Of a stretch of 64,000 bases of DNA, positions 42,031 through 53,200 are shown piece by piece. Position 1 is the stretch's first letter. Each line of letters opens with the position of its first letter. Under the pieces are notes generated by a model. The model saw only the letters and a list, made by a program, of their open reading frames with translations. It was not told the DNA's origin and searched no databases. Made by a program: the position numbers and the translations under genes. Source of the stretch: an uncultured Eubacteriales bacterium (GTDB lineage Bacteria; Bacillota; Clostridia; Christensenellales; UBA1242); assembly GCA_902496015.1 (NCBI GenBank), contig CABUZJ010000001.1:186001-250000 (forward strand), given 5' to 3'.

Positions 42031-43707
42031 ATGGATAAAAATAAAAAAGGGAAAAACAGCAATAATAATATAAATGCAGGCAATAGTTCTGCTTCTTTTG
42101 ATGAATCTAACTTTTTTTCTATTAATCGTTTTTTAGAAAGTCTTGGTGGCTCTAAAATTAAAGAAGAAGATAATAATTATAATGAAATTAATAAACCAAC
42201 TAATAATTTAGTAGAGTTAAGTGAAGATAAGGCACAAAAAGAAGATGAATCAAAAGAAAATAGTTTAAACGAAAATAATGTAAAAGAAATATCAACCGAC
42301 AATTTTAATAACGAAAACAATGAAATTGAAAGTAAAGATAAATTAGAACAAAAAAATGATTTGGAACCTAGAATGCAGTATGCAATTAATAAATTTTCAG
42401 GTAAAACATGGTTTAGGAAAAAACAAGAAGAAAAAGTTGACTTAAATAGTGAAAATAATTTAGATATTGACAATAAAGTTAATGAAACAAACAATGATTA
42501 TCGAAACGATTTAATGCAAGATGAAAATAATTTGGATAGTAACTTAATAAATTCATCAGCAACAGAAAATGATAATATAAATAACTCTGTTAAAAATGAT
42601 GATAATAAAACGGAATTTGATGATTTTGAAGCATTTTTAAATAGTTTAAGTAGTTCATCTACGCCAATTAAAACTGAACCTAACAAAACTGTTGAAAGTG
42701 CTCAGGTGGGTAATGAACCTATTACAAGCATAGAAAATAAGCAAAATTTAAATGATAATAATGAAAATAAGTTAGAAATAAAAGAAGAAGACAACACACA
42801 AACTCAATCTAAAAATGCAGAAGATACAAATCACGAAAGCGAACCTAAAACAAAGAGAAAAAGCATTTCTAAGTTAGATTACTTTAAGTTTAGATTTTTG
42901 TCTAATAGTGCTGTTGGGTCTGATGGAAAGGCTAAAGTTGAACAACTTGCAACAAGATATGGAAATAATAGAAAAGATAATGCGGGCGTTATTTCAAGTG
43001 ACCAAAGTGCAGATGTGCAAGTGCATTATTCGGGTGATTTTAAGCAAAATGAAATTAATTTAGATTTTTCTAAAAAGGGTAGTGTTAAGGTTTATAGAAA
43101 TAGTAAGTTACTTTCAATATTGTGCAGTGTGTTTGCGGTTATTTATGCAATTGTTGGATTTACGTTGTTCTTAATAATTGGCAGAGTTCCAACAGAACCA
43201 GTGGTGGCACAATCAATTGAAATGAATTATAGTGGTGTTATTTATCAAGAAATTGGAACAAAACTAGATTTAACGGGCTTAAAAGTGGTGACTAATTATT
43301 CTAACGATAAAGACACAGTTGTAAACTTAACTTATTCAATGATAACAAATTTAAATAGTGTAGTTGATGACAATTATAATATTATTATTGAAACCAACAC
43401 TGAACCATTTAATTTAGAAGTGAATTTAAACGGTTTTACTACATCTTTTAAATTGTGGACATTTAAGTGGGAAGTAGATGATGTTATAGTTAAGTACTTT
43501 AAAACATCTAATGAAATAGAAACAAGTGAATTTAATAATGTGCTTTGTTATGCAGTGTTTGAGAAAGATTTAGGAGGCCACATTATTTCATTTAAAAAGA
43601 ATATTGTATTATCTAGAGAGAGTTGTGAGTTTACAAATACCAGCATAACCAGAGTTTATATACCAGAAATAAACGCTTGGAAAGTAGCGAATTTTGTTTC
43701 TATTTAA
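42031..43707 (+). CDS. Hypothetical single-pass membrane protein: long acidic disordered tail outside a TM and Ig-like part
   Basis: 558 residues from the ATG at 42031; an in-frame GTG at 42022 is less likely. Residues ~1-275 are rich in Asn, Asp, Glu, Lys and Ser and look disordered. A basic folded stretch (~280-360: SISKLDYFKFRFLSN…) is followed by one membrane helix at ~361-384 (LLSILCSVFAVIYAIVGFTLFLII). The C-terminal ~170 residues lie outside: an Ig-like beta domain (MNYSGVIYQEIGTKLDLTGLKV…) and a second beta domain to the end. No signal peptide. Orientation is presumably N-in/C-out from the basic segment. No family recognised. Confidence 0.7.
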   Translation: MDKNKKGKNSNNNINAGNSSASFDESNFFSINRFLESLGGSKIKEEDNNYNEINKPTNNLVELSEDKAQKEDESKENSLNENNVKEISTDNFNNENNEIESKDKLEQKNDLEPRMQYAINKFSGKTWFRKKQEEKVDLNSENNLDIDNKVNETNNDYRNDLMQDENNLDSNLINSSATENDNINNSVKNDDNKTEFDDFEAFLNSLSSSSTPIKTEPNKTVESAQVGNEPITSIENKQNLNDNNENKLEIKEEDNTQTQSKNAEDTNHESEPKTKRKSISKLDYFKFRFLSNSAVGSDGKAKVEQLATRYGNNRKDNAGVISSDQSADVQVHYSGDFKQNEINLDFSKKGSVKVYRNSKLLSILCSVFAVIYAIVGFTLFLIIGRVPTEPVVAQSIEMNYSGVIYQEIGTKLDLTGLKVVTNYSNDKDTVVNLTYSMITNLNSVVDDNYNIIIETNTEPFNLEVNLNGFTTSFKLWTFKWEVDDVIVKYFKTSNEIETSEFNNVLCYAVFEKDLGGHIISFKKNIVLSRESCEFTNTSITRVYIPEINAWKVANFVSI

Positions 43708-43721
43708 ACAACTATTAAAAT

Positions 43722-43754
43722 GAGAAGGCAAAAATTTTGTCTTCTTATTTTTTG
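43722..43754 (+). terminator. Intrinsic terminator
   Basis: AGAAGGCAAAA (43723-43733) pairs with TTTTGTCTTCT (43735-43745) with one G-T pair and a minimal loop, followed by a T-run. Confidence 0.78.
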
Positions 43755-43787
43755 TTAAGCATATTTTATTTTCTAATTTAATATAAT

Positions 43788-43886
43788 TTGAAAAAGTCCC
43801 ACTTGAAATTAGATAAAATAGTGCAAATTATTACAAATTAATTTCCTGCGCGACAAAACCTAATATATTTCTTATGTGGGTTTTTT
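43788..43886 (+). promoter_or_regulatory. Structured leader upstream of the deacetylase gene
   Basis: TTGAAA (43788) and TAAAAT (43814) form a possible, wide-spaced promoter. AAAACC (43855-43860) can pair with GGGTTTT (43878-43884) next to a T-run, giving an attenuator-like hairpin. The same GTGGG (43876-43880) could pair instead with CCCAC (43798-43802). I recognise no known riboswitch. Confidence 0.4.
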
Positions 43887-43921
43887 CAACAATTAAAATA
43901 AAATAAAGGAGCAATTACATT

Positions 43922-44686
43922 ATGAAAATATGTAGCATAAATATTAGACCATTTAGATTTGTTATAGTGTTTTTATTAATAGTTGCAATGCTTACTTGTT
44001 TACTTGTGTTCAGTAAATCTCAAACCGTTTATTTTGGCTACACAGCAAGAAAAGTTCCAATTTATTCTGTTAAAACAACAGAAAAAAAAGTTGCTTTAAC
44101 TTTCGATGCTGCTTGGGGTGCAGATAAAACGAGTAAAATTATTGAAATCTGCAAAGAAAATAATGTCGGCGCAACTTTCTTTTTGGTTGGGTTTTGGATT
44201 GAAGCTTATCCCGACAAAGTAAAAGAAATTTATGATGCTGGATTTGATATTGGAACACATAGTAACACGCATCCACAAATGAGCAAACTTAGTGCCAGCC
44301 AAATAAGCGCAGAACTTCAAACATCTTGTAAGTTATTAACTAATATAACTGGTCAAAAGGTTAGGTTTTTTAGACCACCTTATGGAGATTATAACGATTT
44401 ATTAATAACAACGGCATCAAGTTTAGGTCTTCAAACAATTCAATGGAGTGTAGATTCGCTAGACTGGAAAGGGTTATCTGCAAGCCAAATTTTAACAAGA
44501 GTTAATAGTGGGGTGCATGATGGGGCTATTATTCTTTTCCATAATAACAGCGACCATATTATAGAAGCATTGCCAACAATTATAGCCAACCTTAAAGAAC
44601 AGGGTTATAGCATGGTTAAATTAAGTGATTTGGTTTATGAAACTGACTACAATATTGACAATAATGGTGTGCAATTTAAAAAATAA
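43922..44686 (+). CDS. Polysaccharide deacetylase, PdaB-like
   Basis: 254 residues from the ATG at 43922 (AAAGGAG upstream). An N-terminal hydrophobic helix (~13-33) exports or anchors it. NodB-domain motifs in order: TFDAAWGAD (Ala where the DD pair has its second Asp, as in PdaB-like proteins), HSNTHP (metal His), RPPYGDYN, SVDSLDWKG, and LFHN (catalytic His). The family removes acetyl groups from peptidoglycan or related glycans; PdaB members are linked with sporulation in spore-formers. It precedes the SSB-like gene by 13 nt. Confidence 0.9.
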   Translation: MKICSINIRPFRFVIVFLLIVAMLTCLLVFSKSQTVYFGYTARKVPIYSVKTTEKKVALTFDAAWGADKTSKIIEICKENNVGATFFLVGFWIEAYPDKVKEIYDAGFDIGTHSNTHPQMSKLSASQISAELQTSCKLLTNITGQKVRFFRPPYGDYNDLLITTASSLGLQTIQWSVDSLDWKGLSASQILTRVNSGVHDGAIILFHNNSDHIIEALPTIIANLKEQGYSMVKLSDLVYETDYNIDNNGVQFKK

Positions 44687-44699
44687 TTGGAGGAAATTA

Positions 44700-45389
44700 A
44701 TGAGCAACAATTTTGAAAAGAACAATCAAGTAACAATCAAAGGAGAAGTGCTAAACGAGCCTGAGTTTAGTCATAGTGTTTTAGGAGAAGGATTTTATAA
44801 CTTTAATATTAAAGTGCCACGACTTTCAAACGAAGCAGATATTATTCCAATAACCATTAGTGAAAGGTTGATGGATAACATTTCTGTGGGCACAGTAGTT
44901 GCTTTTAGTGGGCAGTTTAGAAGTTATAATAAAATTGTAGGGCAAAAAAGCAAATTAATGCTTACAGTGTTTGTGCGTGAACGCTTAGACCCTGATAGTT
45001 GTGAAGAAATTAATAGCATATCGTTAATAGGTTATGTTTGCAAGGAACCAATTTATAGAACCACTCCGTTTGGCAGAGAAATAAGTGACTTATTAGTGGC
45101 TGTGAATAGAGCATATAACAAAAGTGACTATTTACCTTGTATTGCTTGGGGTAGAAATGCAAGGTTTGCCTTAAACTTAGAGATTGGTGAAAAAATAGAA
45201 ATATTAGGAAGAATACAAAGCAGAGAATATCAAAAAAAGATAGATGAAAATACCGTTGAAACAAGAGTTGCTTATGAGATATCAATAAATAGCATTGGAC
45301 TTGCAGAAACGGGCGAAGCAATTAATAGTAGTAGTGTTTATCATAGTTCGCAAAATAACAGTAGAGGTGCTAGTGAAAATATTATTTAA
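44700..45389 (+). CDS. Two-OB single-stranded DNA-binding protein
   Basis: 229 residues from the ATG at 44700 (GGAGG at 44689-44693); the earlier frame (44625) lies inside the deacetylase gene. Two SSB/PriB-like OB folds: ~8-95 (NQVTIKGEVLNEPEFSHSVL…) and ~100-205 (SISLIGYVCKEPIYRTTPFGRE…DYLPCIAWGRNARFALNL…EKIEILGRIQSREY). The second is the better SSB match. The C-terminus (NNSRGASENII) lacks the acidic tip of housekeeping SSB that recruits partners. A specialised DNA-binding role is plausible; the main ssb gene would be elsewhere. Confidence 0.85.
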   Translation: MSNNFEKNNQVTIKGEVLNEPEFSHSVLGEGFYNFNIKVPRLSNEADIIPITISERLMDNISVGTVVAFSGQFRSYNKIVGQKSKLMLTVFVRERLDPDSCEEINSISLIGYVCKEPIYRTTPFGREISDLLVAVNRAYNKSDYLPCIAWGRNARFALNLEIGEKIEILGRIQSREYQKKIDENTVETRVAYEISINSIGLAETGEAINSSSVYHSSQNNSRGASENII

Positions 45390-45395
45390 ATTAAA

Positions 45396-45428
45396 AAAAT
45401 CAATAACTAATCGTTATTGATTTTCTTT
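45396..45428. terminator. Bidirectional intrinsic terminator
   Basis: AAAATCAATAAC (45396-45407) pairs with GTTATTGATTTT (45413-45424), loop TAATC, with T-runs on both strands. It ends the SSB operon and the leftward giant-protein operon. Confidence 0.9.
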
Positions 45429-47254
45429 TTTACAAATAATAGCACTATTAAAAATATTACATTTAAAGCTACAAATATTAAACCAATTATTTGTAGAACT
45501 GTCCAAGTATCTCGTGTAACATGATCAGCCAACACATAGCCAGTAATCTCTTCACCATTTTTGTTATTATAGGTTATTTTTAAATATTTAGAATTGGTTT
45601 TTTGATTGCTTTCAATTTTAATTCTTTGACCTTTTTCTAAGGTATCTATAATATCACTATCACTATTTGGCTCTAAGTAAACATTAGTGTCTTTTTTTAT
45701 TGTAGCATTATTGGTTATCATTTCACGAATTTCAGTTGATGCAAGAGTTTTACTTGCTTCAACAAACCCAATTTTACCATCTTCGGTTTGAACAAGAATA
45801 AACTTATTAGCACCCGCTATGTAGTTATTATTTACATCATTAGCAATAACTGTTAAAGTGGTAACTTGTTCAAAGGTTAAAAGTTTTGTGTTGGTTTTAT
45901 CAATTAAAATAGTTGGCAAACTGTAAAGGTTAGAACCAGAATAAACTTTAACTTTTTCTTGATTATATGTGCTTGATGGTAATGCTCTAAGATTTGAACT
46001 TTTAATAAATCCATAATAGTTTAAATTATTCGAAGTATAAACACAATATATAAATTCTGTTAATTCTGCTTGTCCTAAATTACTTGTAGCAATTTGACAA
46101 ACATTAGCTCCTTGTGGAATTTCACAAATAGAAGTTTGTGAAAATGGAGAAGCGGTCATTTGGCTTGCACTAGTTGTTATATAATAATTAAATTCTTGAT
46201 TTCTTAGCATGGTAGTGTTTAAATCTTCATTTTTAACAATATCATAAATATTAAAATTATAGTTTAAATGTTCACCTTGAAGATTAAAACACATAACTTT
46301 TTGTTCATTTGGAATGCTTGCATACAAACAATCATTAAAACTGGTAAAATTTGTTGCATTTAACAAAGTTTGCTCAATGGTTGTAAATTCTTCAGTAACT
46401 TTAAAATCGTTTGATATTGATTCTAGATAAACCTTTATACTGCTTTCTGTTAATACTATCAAAAAAGAATTATCATTTAAAATTAATCGTTCTATTGCTG
46501 TAACGCTTTCGATTATACTTAAACCCAAATTATTTATAACATAACTTGTGCTTGGTTGACTAAGTGGACTAAACACTAAGTAATATATCGAATTTTCGCT
46601 TAAAAACACCAAATTAAACTTACTTTCATCAAGAGTGGGGCAAATATAAAAGTCGTTAATCTTTGTAGGTAAATTGAGCCCTCTTTCTTTGTTAATTGTT
46701 GCAGATTCTTCCGCAAAATTCCAGTTAGCACCGTCATTTTGGAAATTAAAAATTTCAAAATAATTTTGACCATCTACGAATTTAGACAAAACTACAGTTA
46801 TGTTGGTTTCACTGGTTTTGTAAACTTCAAAATTATTAACTTGCGAAAGGCTTGAAATATTGTCTTCGCTAATAATAGAAATTGAACTATTAGTAGTAGT
46901 ATCTATAACATCTAGTTTTGCTGGAAGATTTGATAATATAAATAGAAAATTATCAATAACTGCGAGTTTTATAACATTCTCATAATATATAGTGTTATTT
47001 TGTTCTACAAGGTTCAGTGTTGATTTATCATAAATTTTAATTAAACTGTCATATTGGTCGTAAACAAACAGATTATTAGCATTAGAAGCAATTGTTGTTG
47101 GGTTATAAACCAAAACGGCACTGTTACTGGCATTTACTGCATTGCCATTAAAGTTAGCAAAGGTTGATTCTTTGCTAACTTTAAAATTAAAGGCAATTAA
47201 GCAGAGCATTAATGCTGAAATAATAGATATAATTTTATTTATTTGGTTTTTCAT
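45407..47254 (-). CDS. Membrane-anchored exported protein with SH3-like domain, partner of the giant protein
   Basis: 615 residues from the ATG whose complement is 47252-47254; the AAAGGAG site overlaps the stop of the upstream giant gene, which rules out the start at 47272. Signal/anchor helix at ~8-25. A large beta-rich ectodomain with repeated propeller-like strands (LFVYDQYDSLIKIYDKSTL, FLFILSNLPAKLDVID, NSFLIVLTESSIKVYLE). A bacterial SH3-like domain at ~525-590 (NATIKKDTNVYLEPNSDSDIID…YLKITYNNKNGEEITGYVLADHV). A C-terminal membrane helix (~590-610) ending in KKKINND. SH3b domains usually bind peptidoglycan; the rest is unknown. Confidence 0.75.
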   Translation of the reverse strand: MKNQINKIISIISALMLCLIAFNFKVSKESTFANFNGNAVNASNSAVLVYNPTTIASNANNLFVYDQYDSLIKIYDKSTLNLVEQNNTIYYENVIKLAVIDNFLFILSNLPAKLDVIDTTTNSSISIISEDNISSLSQVNNFEVYKTSETNITVVLSKFVDGQNYFEIFNFQNDGANWNFAEESATINKERGLNLPTKINDFYICPTLDESKFNLVFLSENSIYYLVFSPLSQPSTSYVINNLGLSIIESVTAIERLILNDNSFLIVLTESSIKVYLESISNDFKVTEEFTTIEQTLLNATNFTSFNDCLYASIPNEQKVMCFNLQGEHLNYNFNIYDIVKNEDLNTTMLRNQEFNYYITTSASQMTASPFSQTSICEIPQGANVCQIATSNLGQAELTEFIYCVYTSNNLNYYGFIKSSNLRALPSSTYNQEKVKVYSGSNLYSLPTILIDKTNTKLLTFEQVTTLTVIANDVNNNYIAGANKFILVQTEDGKIGFVEASKTLASTEIREMITNNATIKKDTNVYLEPNSDSDIIDTLEKGQRIKIESNQKTNSKYLKITYNNKNGEEITGYVLADHVTRDTWTVLQIIGLIFVALNVIFLIVLLFVKKKINND

Positions 47255-47265
47255 TATGTTCTCCT

Positions 47266-50200
47266 TTACCATGGTAAGTTTGACCAGTTCACTGCAACAA
47301 GTTTTTGAGTTATTAATTCAGCAATTATTAACGTTCCAAGTGCTGTTATACCGAATACTGCTATGCCAACTACTGATTTTACGATAAATCCAAATGCTCC
47401 TTTAAGAGCAATTGCTCCAACACCTTGCAATCCTGGAATAACTAAGAAAGCAACACCAGCAGCTATCAATATAGTTCCAACTGCTAAACCAACATTTGAA
47501 CTTGATGTTGGAACCCATTCTAGCCAGAAAGGTAATTCCATAACTGCAAGTCTATTATTGTCGTTTGTTGTAAGCACAGTCACAATTCTTTCTGTGCTTT
47601 GCAAACCTTCACTAGTAGGGTAGCATGAACTTATAATCTCTTGTATATATGTTCCTTGAAAAGCTTCTGCTGTGTTAAATAAAACAGCTAATAAATTAGA
47701 TATTTTTTGCCAAGTGTTAGGAACACTTACATTAGAAATTTGTTCTATAACTCTTTTAATATTATTGTCATAATTCAACATTAATCTTCCAAGATTTTCA
47801 GCAGATTTATAATCTAATCTGGCTTCATTATAATAAAGCTTTGCCTTTTCAGCTGTTTTCCAAGAACCATCTCGATTTTGTTCTTTACCTTGCTGATGTT
47901 GATATTTTAATGATAGTTCAACATAAGTAGTTAAGCTATCACCACTTTTTATGTAAAATTCGTTAAAGTTTTCACTAGTTTGATTATAATATTTTGTCCA
48001 TTGATTATCAACATTAACTGTAGCAGTAACTAGTTCTTGATCTGTTCCAATATCTTCGCTAATATAATCTAACACTGATTTGGTCATCTTTTCGCCTGTA
48101 AACCATGCCAAAACATCAATTTCTTTAATGGTAAATGACTTAGTATAGTCAAAACTATCGTCTATTAAATTTTTGCTTTTTAATGCATTAAACAAGGTGT
48201 TTAGTTCAGTTTCTCCAAGTTGATAACCTGTGGTAGCACTTGCTTCATCTAATAAATCATTTATTGTGATATTATTTACATCAAATAAGTTTATTCCATT
48301 AAGTGAATTTAAATTTTTAAGTGTTTGATATCTTGGGAAATTGTGAAGTAAATCTAGGAAATAAGTTATATTTTCTAAAAGCATTGTGTTATTATCTTTT
48401 AATAGTTCTAGCATTTTATTTGCAATGCTTGCACCATTTTCAACAATATAATATTTATAAACTACCACATTTTTCTTAACAAATTCAATATCTTGAACTT
48501 GTGACCTTTCTGGTGCACGGCTTGTTAATGTTACAGTTTTACCTTCTTCATCTTGAATTTGTGCAACCAGTGGGGTTGAAGTTCTTGCATATATCAATTT
48601 TAAAGTAAAATTACAATCATCAATTGAATATTCAGGGTTTGTTAACATTTCAGTATTTTCAAACATTCTATTATAAAAACCTGAAACAACATTTAAATCG
48701 TGATTGTTATTCCTATCGTAAATTGAAAGGTCTTCAAGACTTCCTGATTCTTCATCGCTAACAAAATTTAATAATTTATTTAAATAATCAGTATCATCAA
48801 ATGTATAAGGAATAATGGTTGTGTCGTCAGTTGGGCTACCCATTTTAATTTTTATAGAAGGGAACCCAACATTTGCTTTTGCTGAAATGATTAAGTTAAT
48901 TCTATAATTTACTATCATTTGTTCTGGGTTTACTGGATTTCCATAATTATCTAATTCCACAATATTGCCATCTTTATCTATTGGCACAGCAGATATATTT
49001 TGTGTTGCTAAATCTATTGCTTGTTTGTTGTTATAAATAATACTAATTAATCCACTTTTAATGTAAACAGCATTAGAACCAGCACTATCATAACGCTTAT
49101 TAAAGTAATTAGAAAGGGTAGAAGGTGATTGATAATTATATAGTGAAATATTACTTTCTTTATAAAAATTAGATGAATTAAGCTCAATATATTCATAAAT
49201 AGCATTATTGTTTTCGTCCAATTCGCCTGTTTTGACTTGTTTTGGAATTATTTCAATTGGTGCATCATCATTATTTGCATTGAAAACTCTTTCACCAGTT
49301 ACATATCTTAAATAGTAAGCATAAACTTGGTTACCATTTTCATCTAGCACTGGCACTTCTTCTCCAGATGGTGTGTAATTTACTTTTGGTGTTGGAATTA
49401 AAGATTGTTCAATGCTAATTAAATTACTTTTGATTTTATATTTTTGTCCATTACCAAATTCAAGCCCATTTTCGTCGTAGAAAGTTTCAATAAATTCAGC
49501 ATTTCCATTTTCATCTATAACCGAAACATAACCAACTTGATTTATTGTATTATCCTCTTGCACATCAGCTGCGAGTTCGGTTTCATTAATTTCAATTGAA
49601 ATAACATAACTCATTGGCGCAAAGTAGGCACCAACTACAATATTTGAAGTAACATGTTCAATATAAAGATTATTTCGTGCATAATTAGGGTTAACTAAAA
49701 GTAATTGATTGTTTGCAAATTTTACATATTCTTCAAATGTATCTTCAAAAGATAATTCTAAAAGGGTTGAGTATGCCCGAGTTGCAACACCACTTTCAAT
49801 AGCAAATAGGTTAGTAGATGTGTTATCTGTTGCAAAACCGATAAGATTTCCAAATGGATAATTTATTGTGGTTACTATTGCAGGCGAATTATATGGAACG
49901 ATAGTTGTGGTTGTGCTTGCAAGTTTTCCACTTGAAGAGTTAGGGTCGTTATCTAGGTCTATTCCATTTATAGTTTGCCCTGCAAGGTTTTCAAGATTAG
50001 TTGCATTTTCTTTTAATAATTCATTGTATTCGTTCTGCACTTGATCATTATTATTTTTTAATCTAACTTCAACTTGAAGCAATGCTTTTTCATAAAGAGC
50101 AATTATTTGAGTGTCGCCACTAAGGATTACATTTTCGAGAGTGTAGTAACCGTTTTCGTCTTGTGTTAGATTTTCTCTTGAAATAACCTTATATGAATTA

Positions 50201-53200
50201 TAACTTGAAGTATGTGTTAACTGTTTACCATCTGCAAAAAGGTTAATGTTATTAGTTGATGCAGAGTTTACAATTAAAAACCCTTTAAAGAAGTAATTAT
50301 TAGCACCAGTTAACACTTTTGTTTTAATATTAACAACAGAGCCGACTTTTAAATATGCTTGAACATAACTTTCGATTACTTTATTATAATTGATTTCATC
50401 AATGTTATGCACATAGTTTGAAACTGTATTAATGTTTGAATTACCAGAATTATCATCACTATTATAATAATCTAATAAAACTTGAACATCATTAACCCAA
50501 TTTAATTGATTACTTAAGTTTTGAATTGCAATGTTATTTCCTATAATACTACCAATAATATTACCCAATCCGCCTTGATTGCCAATGTTTGGTATTGATG
50601 AAGACGCAAGTTTTGATAGTTCACTTGTGAATTTTGCAAAATAATCGTCAAATAGGGTGTTATAATGATTTAAAATATATGTGCTTTCACCAGTGCTATT
50701 TGTTGTAGCGTTAGAATAGCCTACTTTAATGCTTACATTTGCAAGTTGTTCAATTATAGCATGAATACCATTTTCACCAAAATCATGATTAGCAGTGTCA
50801 AAGATATCGTTAGTTTGTTTTGAATTAATGTCGTAATATTCATCATAATCTTCATTTTCAATTTTTTCATACCAAGTTAACGCACCAACACTTTCGTTTC
50901 TGTTACTAACACTAATTAAATTGTTATTCTTGTCTAGTAAATTTAATATAGTTGAAGTGTTAGATTTAAATTCAAACTGCACATTTGAATCTGGTGTGCT
51001 TGGGGTAATTACAAAACTATTACCAAATGATGAAGAAATGAAATCGTTTGTTAAATTATTTGCCTTATCTGTTACCGAAACAACAGCGTTTATGAATTTT
51101 CTATCGTATTCAAAAATTGGAATATAGTCTGCAATGAAATACATATTTTCATTTGCGATGAAACTATAATTTGAAATATTTGCAAGATTTGCATCTGTAT
51201 TACCTTGTCTATTAAATAAGTTCACTAAATTAGAGAATCCACCAATGTTTACAAACTTTTGCCAATCTTCAAGTGATAAATCGGTAACAAGGGTAGTTGT
51301 AATATTATAATCCCCATCAATATTAAGCAGTGTATTACCATTTCCATCTGATTTAATTAATGGCCAATCTTTAGAATAGCCAATGGTGTTAAATGGTCCA
51401 GTTTTAGAAGCACTAATAGTTACAATGTCTCCTTCTTCAACCCAAATGTTCAATAATGCTTGACTAAATGTTGAATTTGCAGATTGTTGTGTTATTTGAT
51501 AAGTAGTTTCATTGTTAACTATTATTTTTAACACAATGTTTTCAATGTCGTTTAAATGTGCAGACAAAATAGCATAAGTGTATTGAATATTTATAAGTTT
51601 AACTGTGTTTAAATTTAAATCTTGATTTTGATAAAAATCTTTTAACTGAACAGTTGCATTAGGCAGATTATTACCACTAGGAGTGTAATTATAACCTGTT
51701 ATGATTTTACCATTTTGTTGAGTAAAGTTTTTAAATTTATAAACATTATCATTAAAATTATAGGTATAATAATCACCATTAGATTTAAAGTTTTCATCTG
51801 CAATAAAGAATGTGTCTTTTAATTCGCTAGATGCTACTGAATAGGTAATTGCATAATATTTTTTATTATTTCGAGTTACTTGTGAAATAACTATATTTCT
51901 GCCAGAAGCAAGAGAAATTGTTTTATTAATATTATTATCGTCACTTAAAATGCTTTCAAGTGGCTGTGCATTTGTGTTTGATGCACCAACACTAATATTA
52001 TCGCCTTCATAATCTGGAACAATAATCATAGTTCTTGTTTCTTCATAGAACACTGCTTCAAGTTTAGTAATATTTTCATAAGAATTAGGGTTAATTGCAG
52101 CATTATTTGAAATTACTTGATTATTTTGATTTTTCCAGCAAGCAAATACAAAATAATTATTACTAAATGCATTTAATACCAAATTATTATTATCGTAAAA
52201 GCTTACAGTTGCAGTTTGAAGAGGGTCATTTAATAAAATAGTAGTTGAAACATCAGTATGCCCACTTGTGTCGGTTGTAAGTTTTGTTACATCAATTCTA
52301 AATTCTGTGAGTGGTGTGTTAAAGATTGATGAATAAGTGCCAAGAGGATTTAACTTTTTGGTTCCAGTTCTATCATATAATCCAATTGAAACTTCAATCT
52401 CATGATATTTGGCATAAGTTGCAATAATTGTGTATCTTGTGTCGCCAGTTATATCTATGCCAAAGTCTTTAAGTGCTTCATTATTATAATAATAAGCAAG
52501 GAATTTAGGGTTTCCATTAGGGTCACCTTCAACATCTTTTTTATTTTTAATATCTTCTGGGGTTAAATAGTCATCAACCTTCGTAAATTCATAAGAATTT
52601 GTATCTGCATTGTAGCCATTAAAGGTAATAATGCTATCATCATAATAGATGTTATATGTTGGAGTTTTACCATCATTTTCACTAATTGCTTCAGGGTTTG
52701 TGTTCACAAGTTCAATGTTAACCACTTTATTATAAACAAAAGCAATGTTGACATCTTCTTCACTAGTTATATTTAGTTTTAAGGCTTTTATATATTGTTG
52801 TGGAGTTTCTGCTTGGTCTGGGTCACTTAAAGTAACACTATCAATATAGTATTTAGATGGGGTAGTAGGAAGAGAAGCGTTTATACTATCAATATTAGCA
52901 TTATAATTTAAAGTAATAAATTCATTATTAATAATAATGCCAGAAATTCTATAATTTTCATTTGCCACCACAGTTACTTGTTTTGTAACTTGGTCTGCGT
53001 CAGTTTCAGTTATATCTTCAGTTATAGTATTCCCTTTATCTGTTACATTTTCAACTGTATTATCAATAACAACATCAAAAGATTTTCTAAATACAGCCGT
53101 TATGCTAATTGCACCATCTAACACTTTAAATGAAAAGTGTTTTAAGTGAACTATGTAAGTTTGAGTTCTTGTCAAATCCATAGTTCTAGTTATTTCAAAA

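Noticed and set aside
43922..44686. Loss of the metal-binding dyad in the deacetylase as a sign of inactivation
   Set aside because: Ala at the second Asp of the FDD motif is usual in PdaB-like proteins, and the other motifs are intact.
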